DNA of 64,000 nucleotides from Campylobacter lari subsp. lari (GCF_013372185.1 NZ_CP053830.1:1364001-1428000), one strand, 5' to 3'. Shown: positions 50,554 through 61,736, counted from the first letter of the stretch. The notes: a model not told the origin generated them from the sequence alone. Numbers and translations: made by a program.

Positions 50554-51863
50554 TGGGTTTAGAAAAACTTCGTAGTAAAATTGCTTCACAAAATCTTACC
50601 AGTGTTTTTGGACAAATTACTAAAATTTCAAGCACTAGCATAGAAATAAATGGTTTAAAAACTAGCATAGGAGATATCATTAAAATAGTCTCTAGCGAGG
50701 ATGAGAGTAAAGAGGCTATGGCTATGGTGGTTGAAGTTGATGAGAATTTAAGCTATTTAAGCCCTTTTGGTTTTGTGGAAGGTTTTAAAATAGGCGATCG
50801 TGCTTTTATTAACGATGCGGGTATGCAAATAGGTGTTAGTGATGAACTTTTAGGAAGAGTAGTTGATCCTTTTATGCGTCCAAAAGATGGTAAAGGGCCG
50901 ATTGAGGCAAGTAAATTTATGCCTATTATGCGTGCTCCAATAGATGCTATGAAGCGAGGTTTGATAGAGGAAGTTTTTCCAGTAGGTGTTAAAACAATAG
51001 ATGCACTTTTAACTTGCGGGGTAGGACAAAAGCTTGGGATTTTTGCAGGAAGTGGCGTGGGGAAATCAACTCTCATGGGCATGATAGTAAAAAATTCTAA
51101 AGCCCCTATAAAAGTTATAGCTTTAATAGGTGAACGCGGTAGGGAAATTCCTGAATTTATACAAAAGAATTTAGGTGGAAAGCTTGATGATACTGTTATC
51201 ATAGTTGCAACAAGCGATGATAGTGCTTTGATGAGAAAATATGGTGCATTTTGCGCTATGAGTGTGGCTGAATACTTTAAAGAACAAGGCAAAGATGTGC
51301 TTTTTATCATGGATAGTGTTACACGTTTTGCTATGGCTCAAAGAGAAATAGGTCTAGCCCTTGGAGAACCTCCAACTACCAAAGGATATCCACCAAGTGT
51401 TTTAAGTTTATTACCCCAATTAATGGAGCGAACTGGAAAAGAAGAAGGCAAAGGAACCATAACTGCATTTTTTACCGTGCTTGTAGATGGTGATGATATG
51501 AGCGATCCAATAGCTGATCAAAGCAGATCTATACTTGATGGGCACATAGTTTTAAGCAGAGAACTTACTGATTTTGGAATTTATCCTCCTATAAATATAC
51601 AAAATTCAGCCTCAAGGGTTATGGGTGATATTATTAGTGATGAACATAAGCTAGCTGCTAGAAAATTTAAGCGTTTAAATTCTTTGCTTAAAGAAAACGA
51701 AGTTTTGCTTAGAATCGGTGCTTATCAAAAAGGCACTGATAAAGAACTTGATCAGGCTATCGCTAAAAAAGACTTTATGCAACAATTTCTAAGTCAAAAT
51801 CCTGAAGAAAGTTTTGAATTTGAAGACACGATTAATATGCTTAAGATGATTGATACACTATAA
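50553..51863 (+). CDS. fliI: Flagellum-specific ATPase FliI
   Basis: ATPase of the flagellar type III export apparatus, 436 residues. Walker A GSGVGKST (167-174), the GERGREIPEFI segment, Walker B VLFIMDSVTRFAMAQREIG, and the signature GLALGEPPTTKGYPPSVLSL match FliI/YscN proteins. The C-terminal basic helical segment is present. It is followed by three uncharacterised genes with flagellar-type promoters. Confidence 0.97.
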   Translation: MGLEKLRSKIASQNLTSVFGQITKISSTSIEINGLKTSIGDIIKIVSSEDESKEAMAMVVEVDENLSYLSPFGFVEGFKIGDRAFINDAGMQIGVSDELLGRVVDPFMRPKDGKGPIEASKFMPIMRAPIDAMKRGLIEEVFPVGVKTIDALLTCGVGQKLGIFAGSGVGKSTLMGMIVKNSKAPIKVIALIGERGREIPEFIQKNLGGKLDDTVIIVATSDDSALMRKYGAFCAMSVAEYFKEQGKDVLFIMDSVTRFAMAQREIGLALGEPPTTKGYPPSVLSLLPQLMERTGKEEGKGTITAFFTVLVDGDDMSDPIADQSRSILDGHIVLSRELTDFGIYPPINIQNSASRVMGDIISDEHKLAARKFKRLNSLLKENEVLLRIGAYQKGTDKELDQAIAKKDFMQQFLSQNPEESFEFEDTINMLKMIDTL

Positions 51864-51880
51864 TTGGAATGATTTTTGCT
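51864..51880 (+). promoter_or_regulatory. Sigma54-type (-24/-12) promoter
   Basis: TTGGAATGATTTTTGCT has the invariant GG and GC separated by exactly ten bases, as RpoN requires. It lies 38-54 bases before the next ATG. In Campylobacter sigma54 drives middle/late flagellar genes (rod, hook, flaB), so the downstream gene is likely in that regulon. Confidence 0.7.
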
Positions 51881-51917
51881 TTTTTTATGATAAAAAGTCA
51901 TGAAAAAAGGATGAATC

Positions 51918-52406
51918 ATGTCAAATATAGCTTTTTTAGATCATCAACAAAGCTTAGGTTTAAAATATACCGATATTTGTCAAAATATTTTTGAAAGAGA
52001 AATTTTTACACATATGTTTTTAGAGTGTATAAGCTATCTTTTATTAGAAAATAAAGCTAAATTAAAATACTTAAAAATTATTAATTCAAAAGAAGAATTT
52101 ATCGTTGAATTTAAAATCAACAATCAAAAAAAATCATTTATTATTAATGATAAAAAAATACTAAATGCAGAATTTAGTGCAAAAAGAATAACTCAAGATG
52201 AGTATGAAAGAGAAATCGCTAGGGTTTATCAAATAGAAAGATATTTGAAAACACAAAATAATCTTCAAAATTTTTCTAGCGAAATTAGTACTACAATGAA
52301 AAATCTTTTTAAAGATATGGATGAGTTTAAAAACTATATCGATATACTTGAAGCAAAAGAAAACACTCACAATCATTACTTATCAAAAATTTATAATATA
52401 GCTTAA
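51918..52406 (+). CDS. Uncharacterised protein, predicted flagellar regulon member
   Basis: 162 residues, soluble, no signal peptide or membrane helix. It begins MSNIAFLDHQQSLGLKYTDI and has a largely helical, lysine/glutamate-rich second half (ITQDEYEREIARVYQIERYL). No domain was recognised. AAAAGGATG precedes the ATG. The sigma54-type promoter just upstream and the position after fliI suggest a flagellar accessory, chaperone or export-linked protein. It could correspond to one of the small sigma54-regulated proteins reported in C. jejuni, but I cannot confirm which. Confidence 0.85.
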   Translation: MSNIAFLDHQQSLGLKYTDICQNIFEREIFTHMFLECISYLLLENKAKLKYLKIINSKEEFIVEFKINNQKKSFIINDKKILNAEFSAKRITQDEYEREIARVYQIERYLKTQNNLQNFSSEISTTMKNLFKDMDEFKNYIDILEAKENTHNHYLSKIYNIA

Positions 52407-52429
52407 TATTTACCAAACTTTGCCGATAA
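52403..52429 (+). promoter_or_regulatory. Sigma28-type (FliA) promoter
   Basis: GCCGATAA (52422-52429) is an exact sigma28 -10 element. Fifteen bases upstream of it is TTAA (52404-52407 region), a weak match to the TAAA -35. It lies about 33 bases before the small gene at 52462 and overlaps the end of the preceding gene. Confidence 0.6.
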
Positions 52430-52461
52430 TATCTTTGAGTCCAAATTAAAAGGAGCAAATT

Positions 52462-52641
52462 ATGGGCGAAGTTACTAATAATCAAGCAAGTTTAATGCTT
52501 AATATTGCTACAACTATGATGAAAAAAACCATAGAAGCAAATGAAAGTGCAGTTTTAAAAGTACTAGAAGGTGCAAATGCAAACACTGCTGCGACTACTG
52601 CTCCTGCTAGTAGTTCAAGAGCATTAGATATTTACGCTTAA
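52462..52641 (+). CDS. Small YjfB-like putative motility protein
   Basis: 59 residues, from ATG 52462 to TAA 52641, with a strong ribosome site (AAAGGAG) seven bases upstream. The start MGEVTNNQASLMLNIATTMM and the end SSSRALDIYA resemble the short YjfB family: an amphipathic helix, an Ala/Thr-rich linker and a conserved L-DIYA-type tail. That family is associated with motility genes. The sigma28-type promoter upstream supports co-expression with flagellin-class genes. Function is not established. Confidence 0.82.
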   Translation: MGEVTNNQASLMLNIATTMMKKTIEANESAVLKVLEGANANTAATTAPASSSRALDIYA

Positions 52642-52665
52642 TTTTTACTCTTCGATTTAAAAATA

Positions 52666-52683
52666 TTGGCATAGCTTTTGCTT
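52666..52683 (+). promoter_or_regulatory. Sigma54-type (-24/-12) promoter
   Basis: TTGGCATAGCTTTTGCTT matches the RpoN consensus TGGCAC-N5-TTGC closely, with GG and GC ten bases apart. It lies 37 bases before the ATG at 52720. Confidence 0.75.
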
Positions 52684-52719
52684 TGTTAAAAATAAGCAAT
52701 ATTTTTAAAGAGAAGAGTT

Positions 52720-53865
52720 ATGTTTGTAAATTCTAATGTCAATCCGTATCAGAATTTTGCAAATTATCCTTTTGCAAAGACTGGACATGCGGAAGAAAAA
52801 AAAGAAAATACCAATATTAAAAGTGATTTACTTGATATAAAGGGTTCTAATTTAGACTATGAAGCAAGCTATGCAAGCGAGTTTGGTTTTAGAATCAATG
52901 AGCAAGGTTTTTTTGAAAAAGATCTTAATAAAACGGCTGCTTTGCCTCTTGATTATGATATTAATATAAAAAGCATAAGAGAAATTTCAAAGCAACTTAT
53001 AAAGCTTGATGAAAATTTAAACTATAACAAAATAGACTTACCAAGACTTTTAAACACATATCATAATACACTTAAAACCATCAATCATGAATTTCAAAAA
53101 AGTGATAATAATTTTTTAAATAAAGCACAAATTTCAGAATTAAATCAAGGCTATAGTTATACTTATGAAGGAAAAATTTTAAAAGTTTACGAAAATGCCA
53201 AAAGTTTACAAAATGCAAAAGAAACAAATAAAAATCTAAATACCTTAATGCTTGATAACAAAATAGGAGACTTTGCATTCAATGCGAGCATTGAAAACAC
53301 AGCTAGTAATCCTATCATAAGACCTTATCTAAATCAACAAGGCGAAGTTTCTAAAAGTGGATTATTGCTTAATTATATTTATCATGATTTAAAAGAACAA
53401 AATAATCAAAAGACTAGTTTCTTTTTATCTCCTATTGAGTTAGATATGTCTTCTAATGTAAATTTTCAAAAACTCATGAGAGGTCAAATGAGCATGCAAG
53501 ATTATCTAAGTGAAAGCAATAAAGAAAAAATGAGTTTTGATTTATATTTATATATCAATGGAGTAGATAAAAACAATACTACAGAAGATAAACTTTCAGT
53601 TTTCTTTCAACAATACATCAACTACCAACACAGTATCAACATGCAAGAATTTGCTAATTCAAGTTCTATTTATAGTCTTTATAGCGAGCAAATTAGCAAA
53701 GATTTTGAAGCTTTAAAAAAAGAATTTAATCAAAATGATTCTAATATCGATCTTGAAAAAATTAATACCCAAAAAGAACTTTTAGATACTCAATTTTTAG
53801 AAAATCGCAAAAGACAAGCAAGCATTAATAAAATTTTACACTCATATTTAAATGCAATGGCTTAA
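52720..53865 (+). CDS. Uncharacterised 381-residue protein, predicted flagellar regulon member
   Basis: No signal peptide, membrane segment or known domain was recognised. The sequence is rich in Asn, Lys and Ser, starts MFVNSNVNPYQNFANYPF, and has helical segments such as EISKQLIKLDENLNYNKIDL and a C-terminal helix ending KILHSYLNAMA. The N-terminal 30 residues are polar and unstructured, as in proteins exported by flagellar type III systems, but that is only suggestive. A close-to-consensus sigma54 promoter precedes it, which fits Campylobacter proteins co-expressed with the flagellum. It is followed by a long hairpin. Confidence 0.86.
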   Translation: MFVNSNVNPYQNFANYPFAKTGHAEEKKENTNIKSDLLDIKGSNLDYEASYASEFGFRINEQGFFEKDLNKTAALPLDYDINIKSIREISKQLIKLDENLNYNKIDLPRLLNTYHNTLKTINHEFQKSDNNFLNKAQISELNQGYSYTYEGKILKVYENAKSLQNAKETNKNLNTLMLDNKIGDFAFNASIENTASNPIIRPYLNQQGEVSKSGLLLNYIYHDLKEQNNQKTSFFLSPIELDMSSNVNFQKLMRGQMSMQDYLSESNKEKMSFDLYLYINGVDKNNTTEDKLSVFFQQYINYQHSINMQEFANSSSIYSLYSEQISKDFEALKKEFNQNDSNIDLEKINTQKELLDTQFLENRKRQASINKILHSYLNAMA

Positions 53866-53902
53866 CTTGTGCTAAAATAATAAAAAATTTTACACAAGTT
53901 AA
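53862..53902 (+). terminator. Stem-loop after the 381-residue gene
   Basis: TTAACTTGTG (53862-53871) pairs with CACAAGTTAA (53893-53902), and the inside can pair further (TAAAAT with ATTTTA). It overlaps the stop codon. There is no T-run directly after it, so termination may be partial. Confidence 0.5.
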
Positions 53903-53975
53903 ACCCATTTGGTTTAATGTTAAATTTAAAATTTTAGTGTATATTAACAAAAAAGATAAAAATTATCCTAATTAA

Positions 53976-55166
<1,191 letters not shown>

Positions 55167-55176
55167 AGGATAGAAA

Positions 55177-56148
55177 ATGGCAAAGAATAATTTAATTGGT
55201 GGATCAATTTGGGATGAGTATTCCCAAAAAGTACAAGATAGAATGAATAATCCTCAACATATGGGTGAATTTACACAAGAAGATGCACAAAAAGCAAACG
55301 CAAAGCTTATTGTTGCAGATTTTGGAGCTGAAAGCTGTGGTGATGCGGTTAGGCTTTATTGGTTAGTAGATGAAAAAACTGATAAAATTATAGATGCTAA
55401 ATTTAAAAGCTTTGGCTGTGGTACAGCAATAGCAAGTAGTGACACTATGGTTGATCTTTGTATAGGTAAAACTGTAGATGAAGCTGTAAAAATTACCAAT
55501 TTAGATGTTGAATTTGCAATGAGAGATAACCCCGAAACTCCTGCAGTTCCACCTCAAAAAATGCACTGTTCAGTTATGGCTTATGATGTTATCAAACAAG
55601 CCGCAGCACATTATAAAGGTGTTGATCCTGAGGATTTTGAAGATCAAATTATAGTTTGTGAGTGCGCTAGAGTAAGCCTTGGAACCATCAAAGAAGTAAT
55701 CAAACTAAATGATTTACATACAGTAGAAGAAATAACGCAATTTACCAAAGCAGGTGCTTTTTGTAAATCTTGTGTTAAGCCTGGAGGGCATGAGAAAAAA
55801 GATTATTATCTTGTAGATATTTTAGCTGAAACTAGGGCTGAAATGGAAAGAGAAAAACTAAAAGATCAAAGTAAAACAGATATTGCTTTTGATGATATGA
55901 CTATGGTTAAGCAGCTAAAAGCAGTAGAAGCTGTTTTAGATAGCGATGTGCGTCCTATGCTACATGGTGATGGTGGAGATTTAGAAGTAATTGATATACA
56001 AAAAAGTGAAAATAAAAATATAGATATATACATACGCTATCTTGGAGCATGCAGTGGTTGTTCAAGTGGGAGTGGTGCAACCTTATATGCTATAGAAAAT
56101 ATCTTACAAGAAGAACTTAGTCCAAATATACGCGTTATACCTGTTTAA
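55177..56148 (+). CDS. nifU: Fe-S cluster scaffold NifU (three-domain form)
   Basis: 323 residues. An N-terminal IscU-like scaffold has three cysteines (GAESCGDAVRL, SFGCGTAIASSD, KMHCSVMAYD). The middle [2Fe-2S] Bfd-like domain has VCECARVSLGTIKEVIKLN and GAFCKSCVKPGG (about 155-210). A C-terminal Nfu domain has YLGACSGCSSGSG (about 288-300). This full NifU architecture, rather than the short IscU, marks the NIF system used for general cluster synthesis in epsilonproteobacteria. It is followed by a clear terminator. Confidence 0.96.
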   Translation: MAKNNLIGGSIWDEYSQKVQDRMNNPQHMGEFTQEDAQKANAKLIVADFGAESCGDAVRLYWLVDEKTDKIIDAKFKSFGCGTAIASSDTMVDLCIGKTVDEAVKITNLDVEFAMRDNPETPAVPPQKMHCSVMAYDVIKQAAAHYKGVDPEDFEDQIIVCECARVSLGTIKEVIKLNDLHTVEEITQFTKAGAFCKSCVKPGGHEKKDYYLVDILAETRAEMEREKLKDQSKTDIAFDDMTMVKQLKAVEAVLDSDVRPMLHGDGGDLEVIDIQKSENKNIDIYIRYLGACSGCSSGSGATLYAIENILQEELSPNIRVIPV

Positions 56149-56172
56149 GCAGTTTTTCTGCTTAAACTTTAA
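56143..56172 (+). terminator. Intrinsic terminator after nifU
   Basis: GTTTAAGCAG (56143-56152) pairs perfectly with CTGCTTAAAC (56158-56167) around a TTTTT loop, followed by TTTAAATT. It overlaps the nifU stop codon. Confidence 0.8.
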
Positions 56173-56228
56173 ATTCAAGCCTTTTTATGTTAAAATAACA
56201 TATTAATAAAAAATTAAAAAGGTTATTT

Positions 56229-57389
56229 ATGCAAAAACTTCAAACCTTTGTTAAAAGTGAAACTTTCCCTGGTGTTTTGCTAATATTTTTTACCGTACTT
56301 GCACTAATTTTACAGAATAGTTCTTTAACGGATCAATATACCAATTTTTTAAATATTCCTTTTGGCTTTCAAGCAGGAAGTTTAGAAATTTTCAAACCAT
56401 TGCTTTTATGGATTAATGATGGCCTTATTGCAATCTTTTTCTTTGCCATAGGACTTGAATTAAAATATGAAGTAACAAGAGGACAACTCAATAGCATAAA
56501 AGCTATGTCATTACCTGTATTTGCTGCACTTGGTGGTATGGTAGTACCTGCTTTGATTTTTGCATTTTTTAACTATAAAGACCCTTTTGCTTTGCAAGGT
56601 TGGGCTATACCAACGGCTACTGATGTGGCTTTTGCGGTTGGCATTTTAATGCTTTTAGGCAAAAGAGTACCTACTTCTTTAAAATTATTTTTACTCTCTT
56701 TAGCAATTTTTGATGATTTGGGCGCGATTATTGTGATTGCTTTATTTTATACAAGCGAACTTTCAGTTTTTGCTATGATTGCTGCTTTAGTGTGTATTCT
56801 AGCGCTTTATTTGTTAAATCATTTCCATGTTACCAAAAAATCTTTTTATATCATCATAGCTATAGTATTTTGGATAAGTATGCTAAAAAGCGGGGTGCAT
56901 GCAACTTTAGCAGGTGTGATTACTGCTTTATTTATACCACTTCAAACAAAAAGTGGTGAGTCTTTTTTAAAAGAAATAGAACATGACTTAGCGCCTTGGG
57001 TGAGTTATTTCATCTTGCCTATTTTTGCTTTTGCAAATGCGGGAGTTGATTTAAAAGACATGGATCCAAGCTTTATGTTTTCTTCAGTTAGCTTAGGTAT
57101 TATCTTAGGATTATTTTTAGGAAAACAAATTGGAGTATTTTTATTTTCATATATTAGTATAAAACTGGGCCTAGCAAAACTTCCACAAAATGTTAATTTC
57201 AAACAACTTTATGGGGTTTGTATACTCACAGGTATAGGTTTTACTATGAGCTTTTTTATAGATGGCCTAGCTTATCAAAATAGTGATATTTTTGCATATT
57301 CAGACAAACTTGCAATTTTAATAGCTTCATTATTAAGCGCTATAGTTGGATATGCCTACTTAAAACTTATTTATAGTTTTAAAAAATGA
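56229..57389 (+). CDS. nhaA: Na+/H+ antiporter NhaA, copy 1
   Basis: 386 residues, about 12 membrane helices. NhaA signatures are [20 protein letters not shown] (about 60-79), [17 protein letters not shown] (about 126-142, ending with the first of the family aspartates) and [17 protein letters not shown] (about 155-171), which holds the paired aspartates that bind sodium and protons. It extrudes sodium under salt or alkaline stress. The end overlaps copy 2 by four bases (ATGA), so both are on one transcript. A ribosome site AAAAAGG precedes the ATG. Confidence 0.96.
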   Translation: MQKLQTFVKSETFPGVLLIFFTVLALILQNSSLTDQYTNFLNIPFGFQAGSLEIFKPLLLWINDGLIAIFFFAIGLELKYEVTRGQLNSIKAMSLPVFAALGGMVVPALIFAFFNYKDPFALQGWAIPTATDVAFAVGILMLLGKRVPTSLKLFLLSLAIFDDLGAIIVIALFYTSELSVFAMIAALVCILALYLLNHFHVTKKSFYIIIAIVFWISMLKSGVHATLAGVITALFIPLQTKSGESFLKEIEHDLAPWVSYFILPIFAFANAGVDLKDMDPSFMFSSVSLGIILGLFLGKQIGVFLFSYISIKLGLAKLPQNVNFKQLYGVCILTGIGFTMSFFIDGLAYQNSDIFAYSDKLAILIASLLSAIVGYAYLKLIYSFKK

Positions 57390-58540
57390 AATTAAGAAAT
57401 TTCCAAAACTTTTTATCACTTGAAATTTTAGGAGGATTGTTGCTTTTATTAGCAACAATCTTTGCCTTGCTACTTAAAAATAGTCCTTATGGACAACACT
57501 ATATGGATTTTTTAAGTGTGGAAATGGGTGTAAAAGTGGGTGCTTGGGAACTTTTTAAGCCTTCTTTATTATGGATTAATGATGGTCTTATTGCAATCTT
57601 TTTCTTTGCCATAGGACTTGAATTAAAAAAAGAATTTGTTCAAGGAGAGTTTAAAACTCTTAGTAATATTACCCTACCCTTAATGGCTGCTATAGGCGGT
57701 ATAGTTGTACCTGCTTTGATATTTTGTGCTATCAATTTTAATGATGCTTATGTTTTAAAAGGTTGGGCTATACCAACGGCAACTGATACTGCATTTGCCC
57801 TAGTTATACTTGCAATGCTAAAACAACGCATACCAAGTTCTTTGAAAATATTTTTAGTATCTTTAGCGATTTTTGATGATGTAGGAGCTATTTTAATCAT
57901 TGCTATTTTTTACACAGGGGAACTTTCAACTTTAGCCTTTTTTGTTGCCTTTTGCTGCATTGTGGGTTTGTTTTTACTTAATCGCTTGAGCAATGAAAGA
58001 AAATCATTTTATTATATACTTGGAGCATTACTTTGGCTTAGTGTGCTAAAAAGTGGAGTACATGCAACTTTAGCAGGTATCATCACAGCTTTATTTATAC
58101 CTGTATATACAAAAAACAATCACGCTTTATTAGAAGAAATCGAGCATGGTTTAAAATTTTGGATAGCTTTTATAATACTACCACTTTTTGCTTTTGCAAA
58201 CGCAGGGGTTGACCTTTCAAAAATTGAAGCACATATGCTATTTAGTGGTGTGAGCGTAGGGATTTTCTTAGGCTTGTTTATTGGAAAACAACTAGGTGTA
58301 TTTGGCTTTGCTTATATGGCAATTAAACTTAAACTTGCAAAGCTGCCAAAAGATGCTAATTTTAAACAACTCTACGGAGTTTGTATACTCACAGGTATAG
58401 GTTTTACTATGAGCTTTTTTATAGATGCTCTTGCTTATGAGGTAAGTGATATATTTAATTTTGTGGATAATTTTGCTATTTTGCTAGCTTCCCTAGCTTC
58501 AGGTGTATTTGGTTATTTTTACCTGCGTTTTATAAAATAA
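57386..58540 (+). CDS. nhaA: Na+/H+ antiporter NhaA, copy 2
   Basis: 384 residues, a tandem paralogue of the gene before it. It has the same family motifs: [37 protein letters not shown] and [17 protein letters not shown] with the double aspartate. The C-terminal [18 protein letters not shown] is shared with copy 1 at the DNA level too. The two copies differ mainly in loops. A corresponding pair exists in C. jejuni. No separate promoter is evident. Confidence 0.96.
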   Translation: MKLRNFQNFLSLEILGGLLLLLATIFALLLKNSPYGQHYMDFLSVEMGVKVGAWELFKPSLLWINDGLIAIFFFAIGLELKKEFVQGEFKTLSNITLPLMAAIGGIVVPALIFCAINFNDAYVLKGWAIPTATDTAFALVILAMLKQRIPSSLKIFLVSLAIFDDVGAILIIAIFYTGELSTLAFFVAFCCIVGLFLLNRLSNERKSFYYILGALLWLSVLKSGVHATLAGIITALFIPVYTKNNHALLEEIEHGLKFWIAFIILPLFAFANAGVDLSKIEAHMLFSGVSVGIFLGLFIGKQLGVFGFAYMAIKLKLAKLPKDANFKQLYGVCILTGIGFTMSFFIDALAYEVSDIFNFVDNFAILLASLASGVFGYFYLRFIK

Positions 58541-58566
58541 TTAAGTTTTTTTTAAATTAAATAAGA

Positions 58567-58572
58567 TATAAT
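58567..58572 (+). promoter_or_regulatory. Probable -10 box for tRNA-Glu
   Basis: AAGA-TATAAT-TTC lies 25 bases before the tRNA 5' end and follows a long T-run (GTTTTTTTT), the usual Campylobacter promoter form. Confidence 0.55.
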
Positions 58573-58596
58573 TTCATTTCTTAATTAATTTTAAAA

Positions 58597-58671
58597 GGCC
58601 CATTCGTCTAGCGGTTAGGACATCGCCCTTTCACGGCGGTAACACGAGTTCGAGTCTCGTATGGGTCACCA
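58597..58671 (+). tRNA. tRNA-Glu (TTC anticodon)
   Basis: 75-base cloverleaf starting GGCCCATTCGTCTAGCGGTT and ending ATGGGTCACCA, with the anticodon loop CTTTCAC (TTC). The second acceptor pair is a G-U wobble. The following 217 bases up to the next gene show no gene. Confidence 0.97.
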
Positions 58672-58888
58672 CTTCTAACTTCTAATTACAAAAATATCAA
58701 AAATAATAATTTTCCATAACTAAACTTAATTTACAACCAATACATCAAATAAATATTCTAGAAGTAAAAAATATAAATAAATTTACCTACTAACAAGCTT
58801 GTAAGATTTTATAAAAAATATGGCGGAATTTTATTGAAAATATTATGGATAACAAAACTCATCTTTTAAGAGTTTATAAGATAGAATT

Positions 58889-59515
58889 TTAACTTTCTTT
58901 ATTTTCTCCATCTTTAAAAGAAAATATAGGCAAACTTAAACCATAATATATCGCCAAAAGTCTTGCTATGGTTCCCACAATCAATGAAGCAAGAATTACC
59001 CACAACTCATCTACACCCAAAATATACAATATATAATACAAAGCCCCTGTTAATATAGCAACACCTGCATAAATTTCTTTTTGAAATACAAGAGGGATTC
59101 TAGCGCATAAAATATCTCTTAAAATTCCACCAAAAACTCCAGTAATCACAGCTGCACTCACAGCTATAATAAAACCATGTCCCATTTGTATTGCAATTTG
59201 TGCGCCTAAGACGCTAAAAACAACCAAACCTATAGCATCTAAAATCAAAAAAAGTTTTTCAAGTCTTATAACATATTTAGCAATTTTTGTTGTAATCATA
59301 GCTGCAACACAAATTAAAATCACATATTCAGGAGTTTTAATCCAAGTTAACGGATGATGATCAAGTAAAATATCTCTAATAGAACCTCCGCCAATTGCAG
59401 TTACTAAAGCTATAAATATCACTCCAAAAAGATCCATTTTATGCCTTCCTGCAGCAATAGCTCCTGTCATCGCATCAACAGTAATTCCGATAATATAAAG
59501 TATAGTTAAAAGCAT
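58889..59515 (-). CDS. TRIC-like (UPF0126/YadS) membrane channel protein
   Basis: 208 residues built of two similar halves, each with three helices and a glycine-rich turn. The first repeat has [20 protein letters not shown] (about 32-51) and the second [20 protein letters not shown] (about 119-138). These GGG/GG-RD-L motifs are the hallmark of the trimeric intracellular cation channel superfamily, whose bacterial members conduct potassium or other cations in vitro. The C-terminal tail is charged. The start lies just after the terminator of the upstream gene. Confidence 0.9.
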   Translation of the reverse strand: MLLTILYIIGITVDAMTGAIAAGRHKMDLFGVIFIALVTAIGGGSIRDILLDHHPLTWIKTPEYVILICVAAMITTKIAKYVIRLEKLFLILDAIGLVVFSVLGAQIAIQMGHGFIIAVSAAVITGVFGGILRDILCARIPLVFQKEIYAGVAILTGALYYILYILGVDELWVILASLIVGTIARLLAIYYGLSLPIFSFKDGENKES

Positions 59516-59522
59516 AATGAGT

Positions 59523-59552
59523 TTAAAAAAACCCTTGTTAAAACAAGGGTTA
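59523..59552 (-). terminator. Intrinsic terminator after the ATP-grasp-like gene
   Basis: AACCCTTGTT and AACAAGGGTT (59530-59551) form a near-perfect stem followed on the minus strand by a run of seven T. The stop codon (59550-59552) is part of the stem. Confidence 0.9.
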
Positions 59553-60593
59553 ATTTTTACTTACAATATCAATGATATTTTGAGCTACTTTTTTAGCAAT
59601 AGGCTCAACAAATTCAGCAGGAGAGGTAAATCCTACGCAAGAGCAATTAATCTCACCTAAAACATATTTATCTTTACCATTCTCATCCGTATCTAAGATA
59701 AAATCAGCAGTCCAAATCAAAGGTATATCATAATTTCCAAGTTTTGAGCGAATTTCTGGTAAAGTAGCCAAAAACCAATCAACCAATCCTTGCCAATCTT
59801 TTGGCTCATCATATCTATATTTTGCACCCGAAAAAAGTGTCGCAGAGAATGCATCAGCACCTTCGGCTGGCTTTTTATGCACTACATAAATTGGAGTGTG
59901 ATAAAGCATTAAAATTCTAATTTCACCTTCTTTAATACGAGGCAAGAAAGTCATATCTACAAGCATTCCATTATCGCCAACGATGTATTGCTCGCAAAAG
60001 TCCATAAACTCACCAAGTTCTCTTTCTTCTGTATGATTATCTTTAGCTTCTGTGCATTTGATTTTTGCATTTAATGGCACACTTGTAGCTCCTGCTGGTA
60101 GCTCATCCATCAATCTCACACGCCATATTCCCTCACCTGTTGAACCACGATTTTGTTTTAAAACTCTCTCGCCTTTTGCTAAAGTTTTTGGAAAACTTTC
60201 TTTAAAAGTTTTAATATCATAATATGCGTAAGTATCTTCAGGTACCAAAGCCGTTTTATTTAGCTTAGTTAACGCATCTTTAGCGCCATACCCTATCATA
60301 GCATCAGGATGAGGCATGCCTATAACACCATTTGCACAAAGTTTTCTTAGCATGTCAAAATATTCATTTTCTTCTTTTAAATTTCCAGGGTTAATTCTAG
60401 AAACATAAGCATCAGCGTTATTTTTTACATATTCATAAATTTCATCTTTTTTATCTACTTCAAAAAAGATTACCTCAGCATTCCAGCCTTGTTCTTTTAA
60501 GGCATTTACCATAGGCATAGTATCTTTTCTATGACCATCTTCACCTTTGTCACTACCACCTCTAACTTCAAAAAACACAATATTTTTTTTCAT
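59550..60593 (-). CDS. Cj0069-like protein, possible ATP-grasp fold
   Basis: 347-residue cytoplasmic protein. It starts [20 protein letters not shown] and contains a lysine-containing glycine loop, [20 protein letters not shown] (about 152-171), reminiscent of the ATP-binding loop of ATP-grasp ligases. It ends with a metal-site-like segment, [20 protein letters not shown] (about 313-332), where E and N could hold magnesium. It resembles the conserved hypothetical family named after C. jejuni Cj0069; the substrate is unknown. It is a single gene with AAGGG before the ATG and a strong terminator after it. Confidence 0.8.
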   Translation of the reverse strand: MKKNIVFFEVRGGSDKGEDGHRKDTMPMVNALKEQGWNAEVIFFEVDKKDEIYEYVKNNADAYVSRINPGNLKEENEYFDMLRKLCANGVIGMPHPDAMIGYGAKDALTKLNKTALVPEDTYAYYDIKTFKESFPKTLAKGERVLKQNRGSTGEGIWRVRLMDELPAGATSVPLNAKIKCTEAKDNHTEERELGEFMDFCEQYIVGDNGMLVDMTFLPRIKEGEIRILMLYHTPIYVVHKKPAEGADAFSATLFSGAKYRYDEPKDWQGLVDWFLATLPEIRSKLGNYDIPLIWTADFILDTDENGKDKYVLGEINCSCVGFTSPAEFVEPIAKKVAQNIIDIVSKN

Positions 60594-60647
60594 ATTTCTC
60601 CCTTTTTAAAGATATTTTATCATCATATCTAAATAAGTATTAAATTT

Positions 60648-61736
60648 TTATTTGTTTTTTCCATAAACTCGTTGTAAATTTTGCAAATTTGAGCTTGCAT
60701 TTAAAAGCAAAGCATCAGCCATACAAATTGCTACCATAGCATTTATCACAATACTACCTCTTATACCCACACAAGGATCATGTCTGCCTTTTAACTCGTG
60801 TATAATATTTTCTCCTTGGATATTTTGCGTTTGTTGGGGTAAAAATATAGAAGGAGTTGGCTTAAAATATGTTTTTATGTCAATAAAATCCCCATTAGAA
60901 ATTCCGCCTAAGATCCCACCACTATGATTGCTTAAAAACACTCCATCTTTTAACTCATCATTATTTTGACTTCCATACATATAACTACTTTGAATACCAC
61001 TTCCTATTTCTATAGCTTTAACCGCATTTACCCCCATAATCGCATGAGCAAGTTTAGAATCAAGCTTATCATACAAAGGCTCACCTAAACCTTTGATAGG
61101 ATTTTTCACTCTAGTAAAAACTCTAGCACCTATGCTGTTTTTTGCCTTTTTAGCTTTTAAAATTTCATCTTTAAAACTTTGCTCTAAATTCTTATCTAAA
61201 GCATAAACTTCACTATTTTTAGCACAGTTAAAATCAAACTCATCATTACTAAGTTTGCTATCAATACTTCCTACTCCAAAAACTCCGCTCATTATCTCTA
61301 TGTCAAATTCCTTTAAAAGCATTTGCGCCAAAGCTCCTGCTGCTACTCTTGCTATACTTTCTCTAGCACTAGCCCTTCCACCACCTCTATAATCTCTAAT
61401 GCCATATTTGTGATAATAAGTAAAATCAGCATGTGCAGGACGAAATACATCTTTTTCATAATCTTTTGAGCGTGTATTTTCATTATATACCAAAACACTT
61501 ATAGGGGTTCCTGTTGTATAACCCTCAAAAACCCCACTTAAAACTTGAACTTTATCTTCTTCTTTTCTAGGAGTGCTAAATTTATTTTGACCTGGTTTTC
61601 TTTTATCTAGCATTTCTTGCAAAAAATCAAAATCAAATTTCACCCCTGCTGGCATACCATCTATTACACAACCTATGGCTTGACCATGAGATTCGCCAAA
61701 ACTTGTAAATTTAAATCTTATTCCAAAGCTATTCAT
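60648..61736 (-). CDS. aroC: Chorismate synthase
   Basis: Last step of the shikimate pathway, EPSP to chorismate, FMN-dependent. 362 residues. Signatures are [20 protein letters not shown] (about 8-27), the region about 122-140 with [20 protein letters not shown], and [19 protein letters not shown] near the C-terminus. It overlaps rnc by four bases and ends a compact rnhA-rnc-aroC series. Confidence 0.97.
   Translation of the reverse strand: MNSFGIRFKFTSFGESHGQAIGCVIDGMPAGVKFDFDFLQEMLDKRKPGQNKFSTPRKEEDKVQVLSGVFEGYTTGTPISVLVYNENTRSKDYEKDVFRPAHADFTYYHKYGIRDYRGGGRASARESIARVAAGALAQMLLKEFDIEIMSGVFGVGSIDSKLSNDEFDFNCAKNSEVYALDKNLEQSFKDEILKAKKAKNSIGARVFTRVKNPIKGLGEPLYDKLDSKLAHAIMGVNAVKAIEIGSGIQSSYMYGSQNNDELKDGVFLSNHSGGILGGISNGDFIDIKTYFKPTPSIFLPQQTQNIQGENIIHELKGRHDPCVGIRGSIVINAMVAICMADALLLNASSNLQNLQRVYGKNK

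Noticed and set aside
58672-58888. Small gene after tRNA-Glu
   Set aside because: Only a 15-residue frame without a ribosome site is present; nothing else recognisable.
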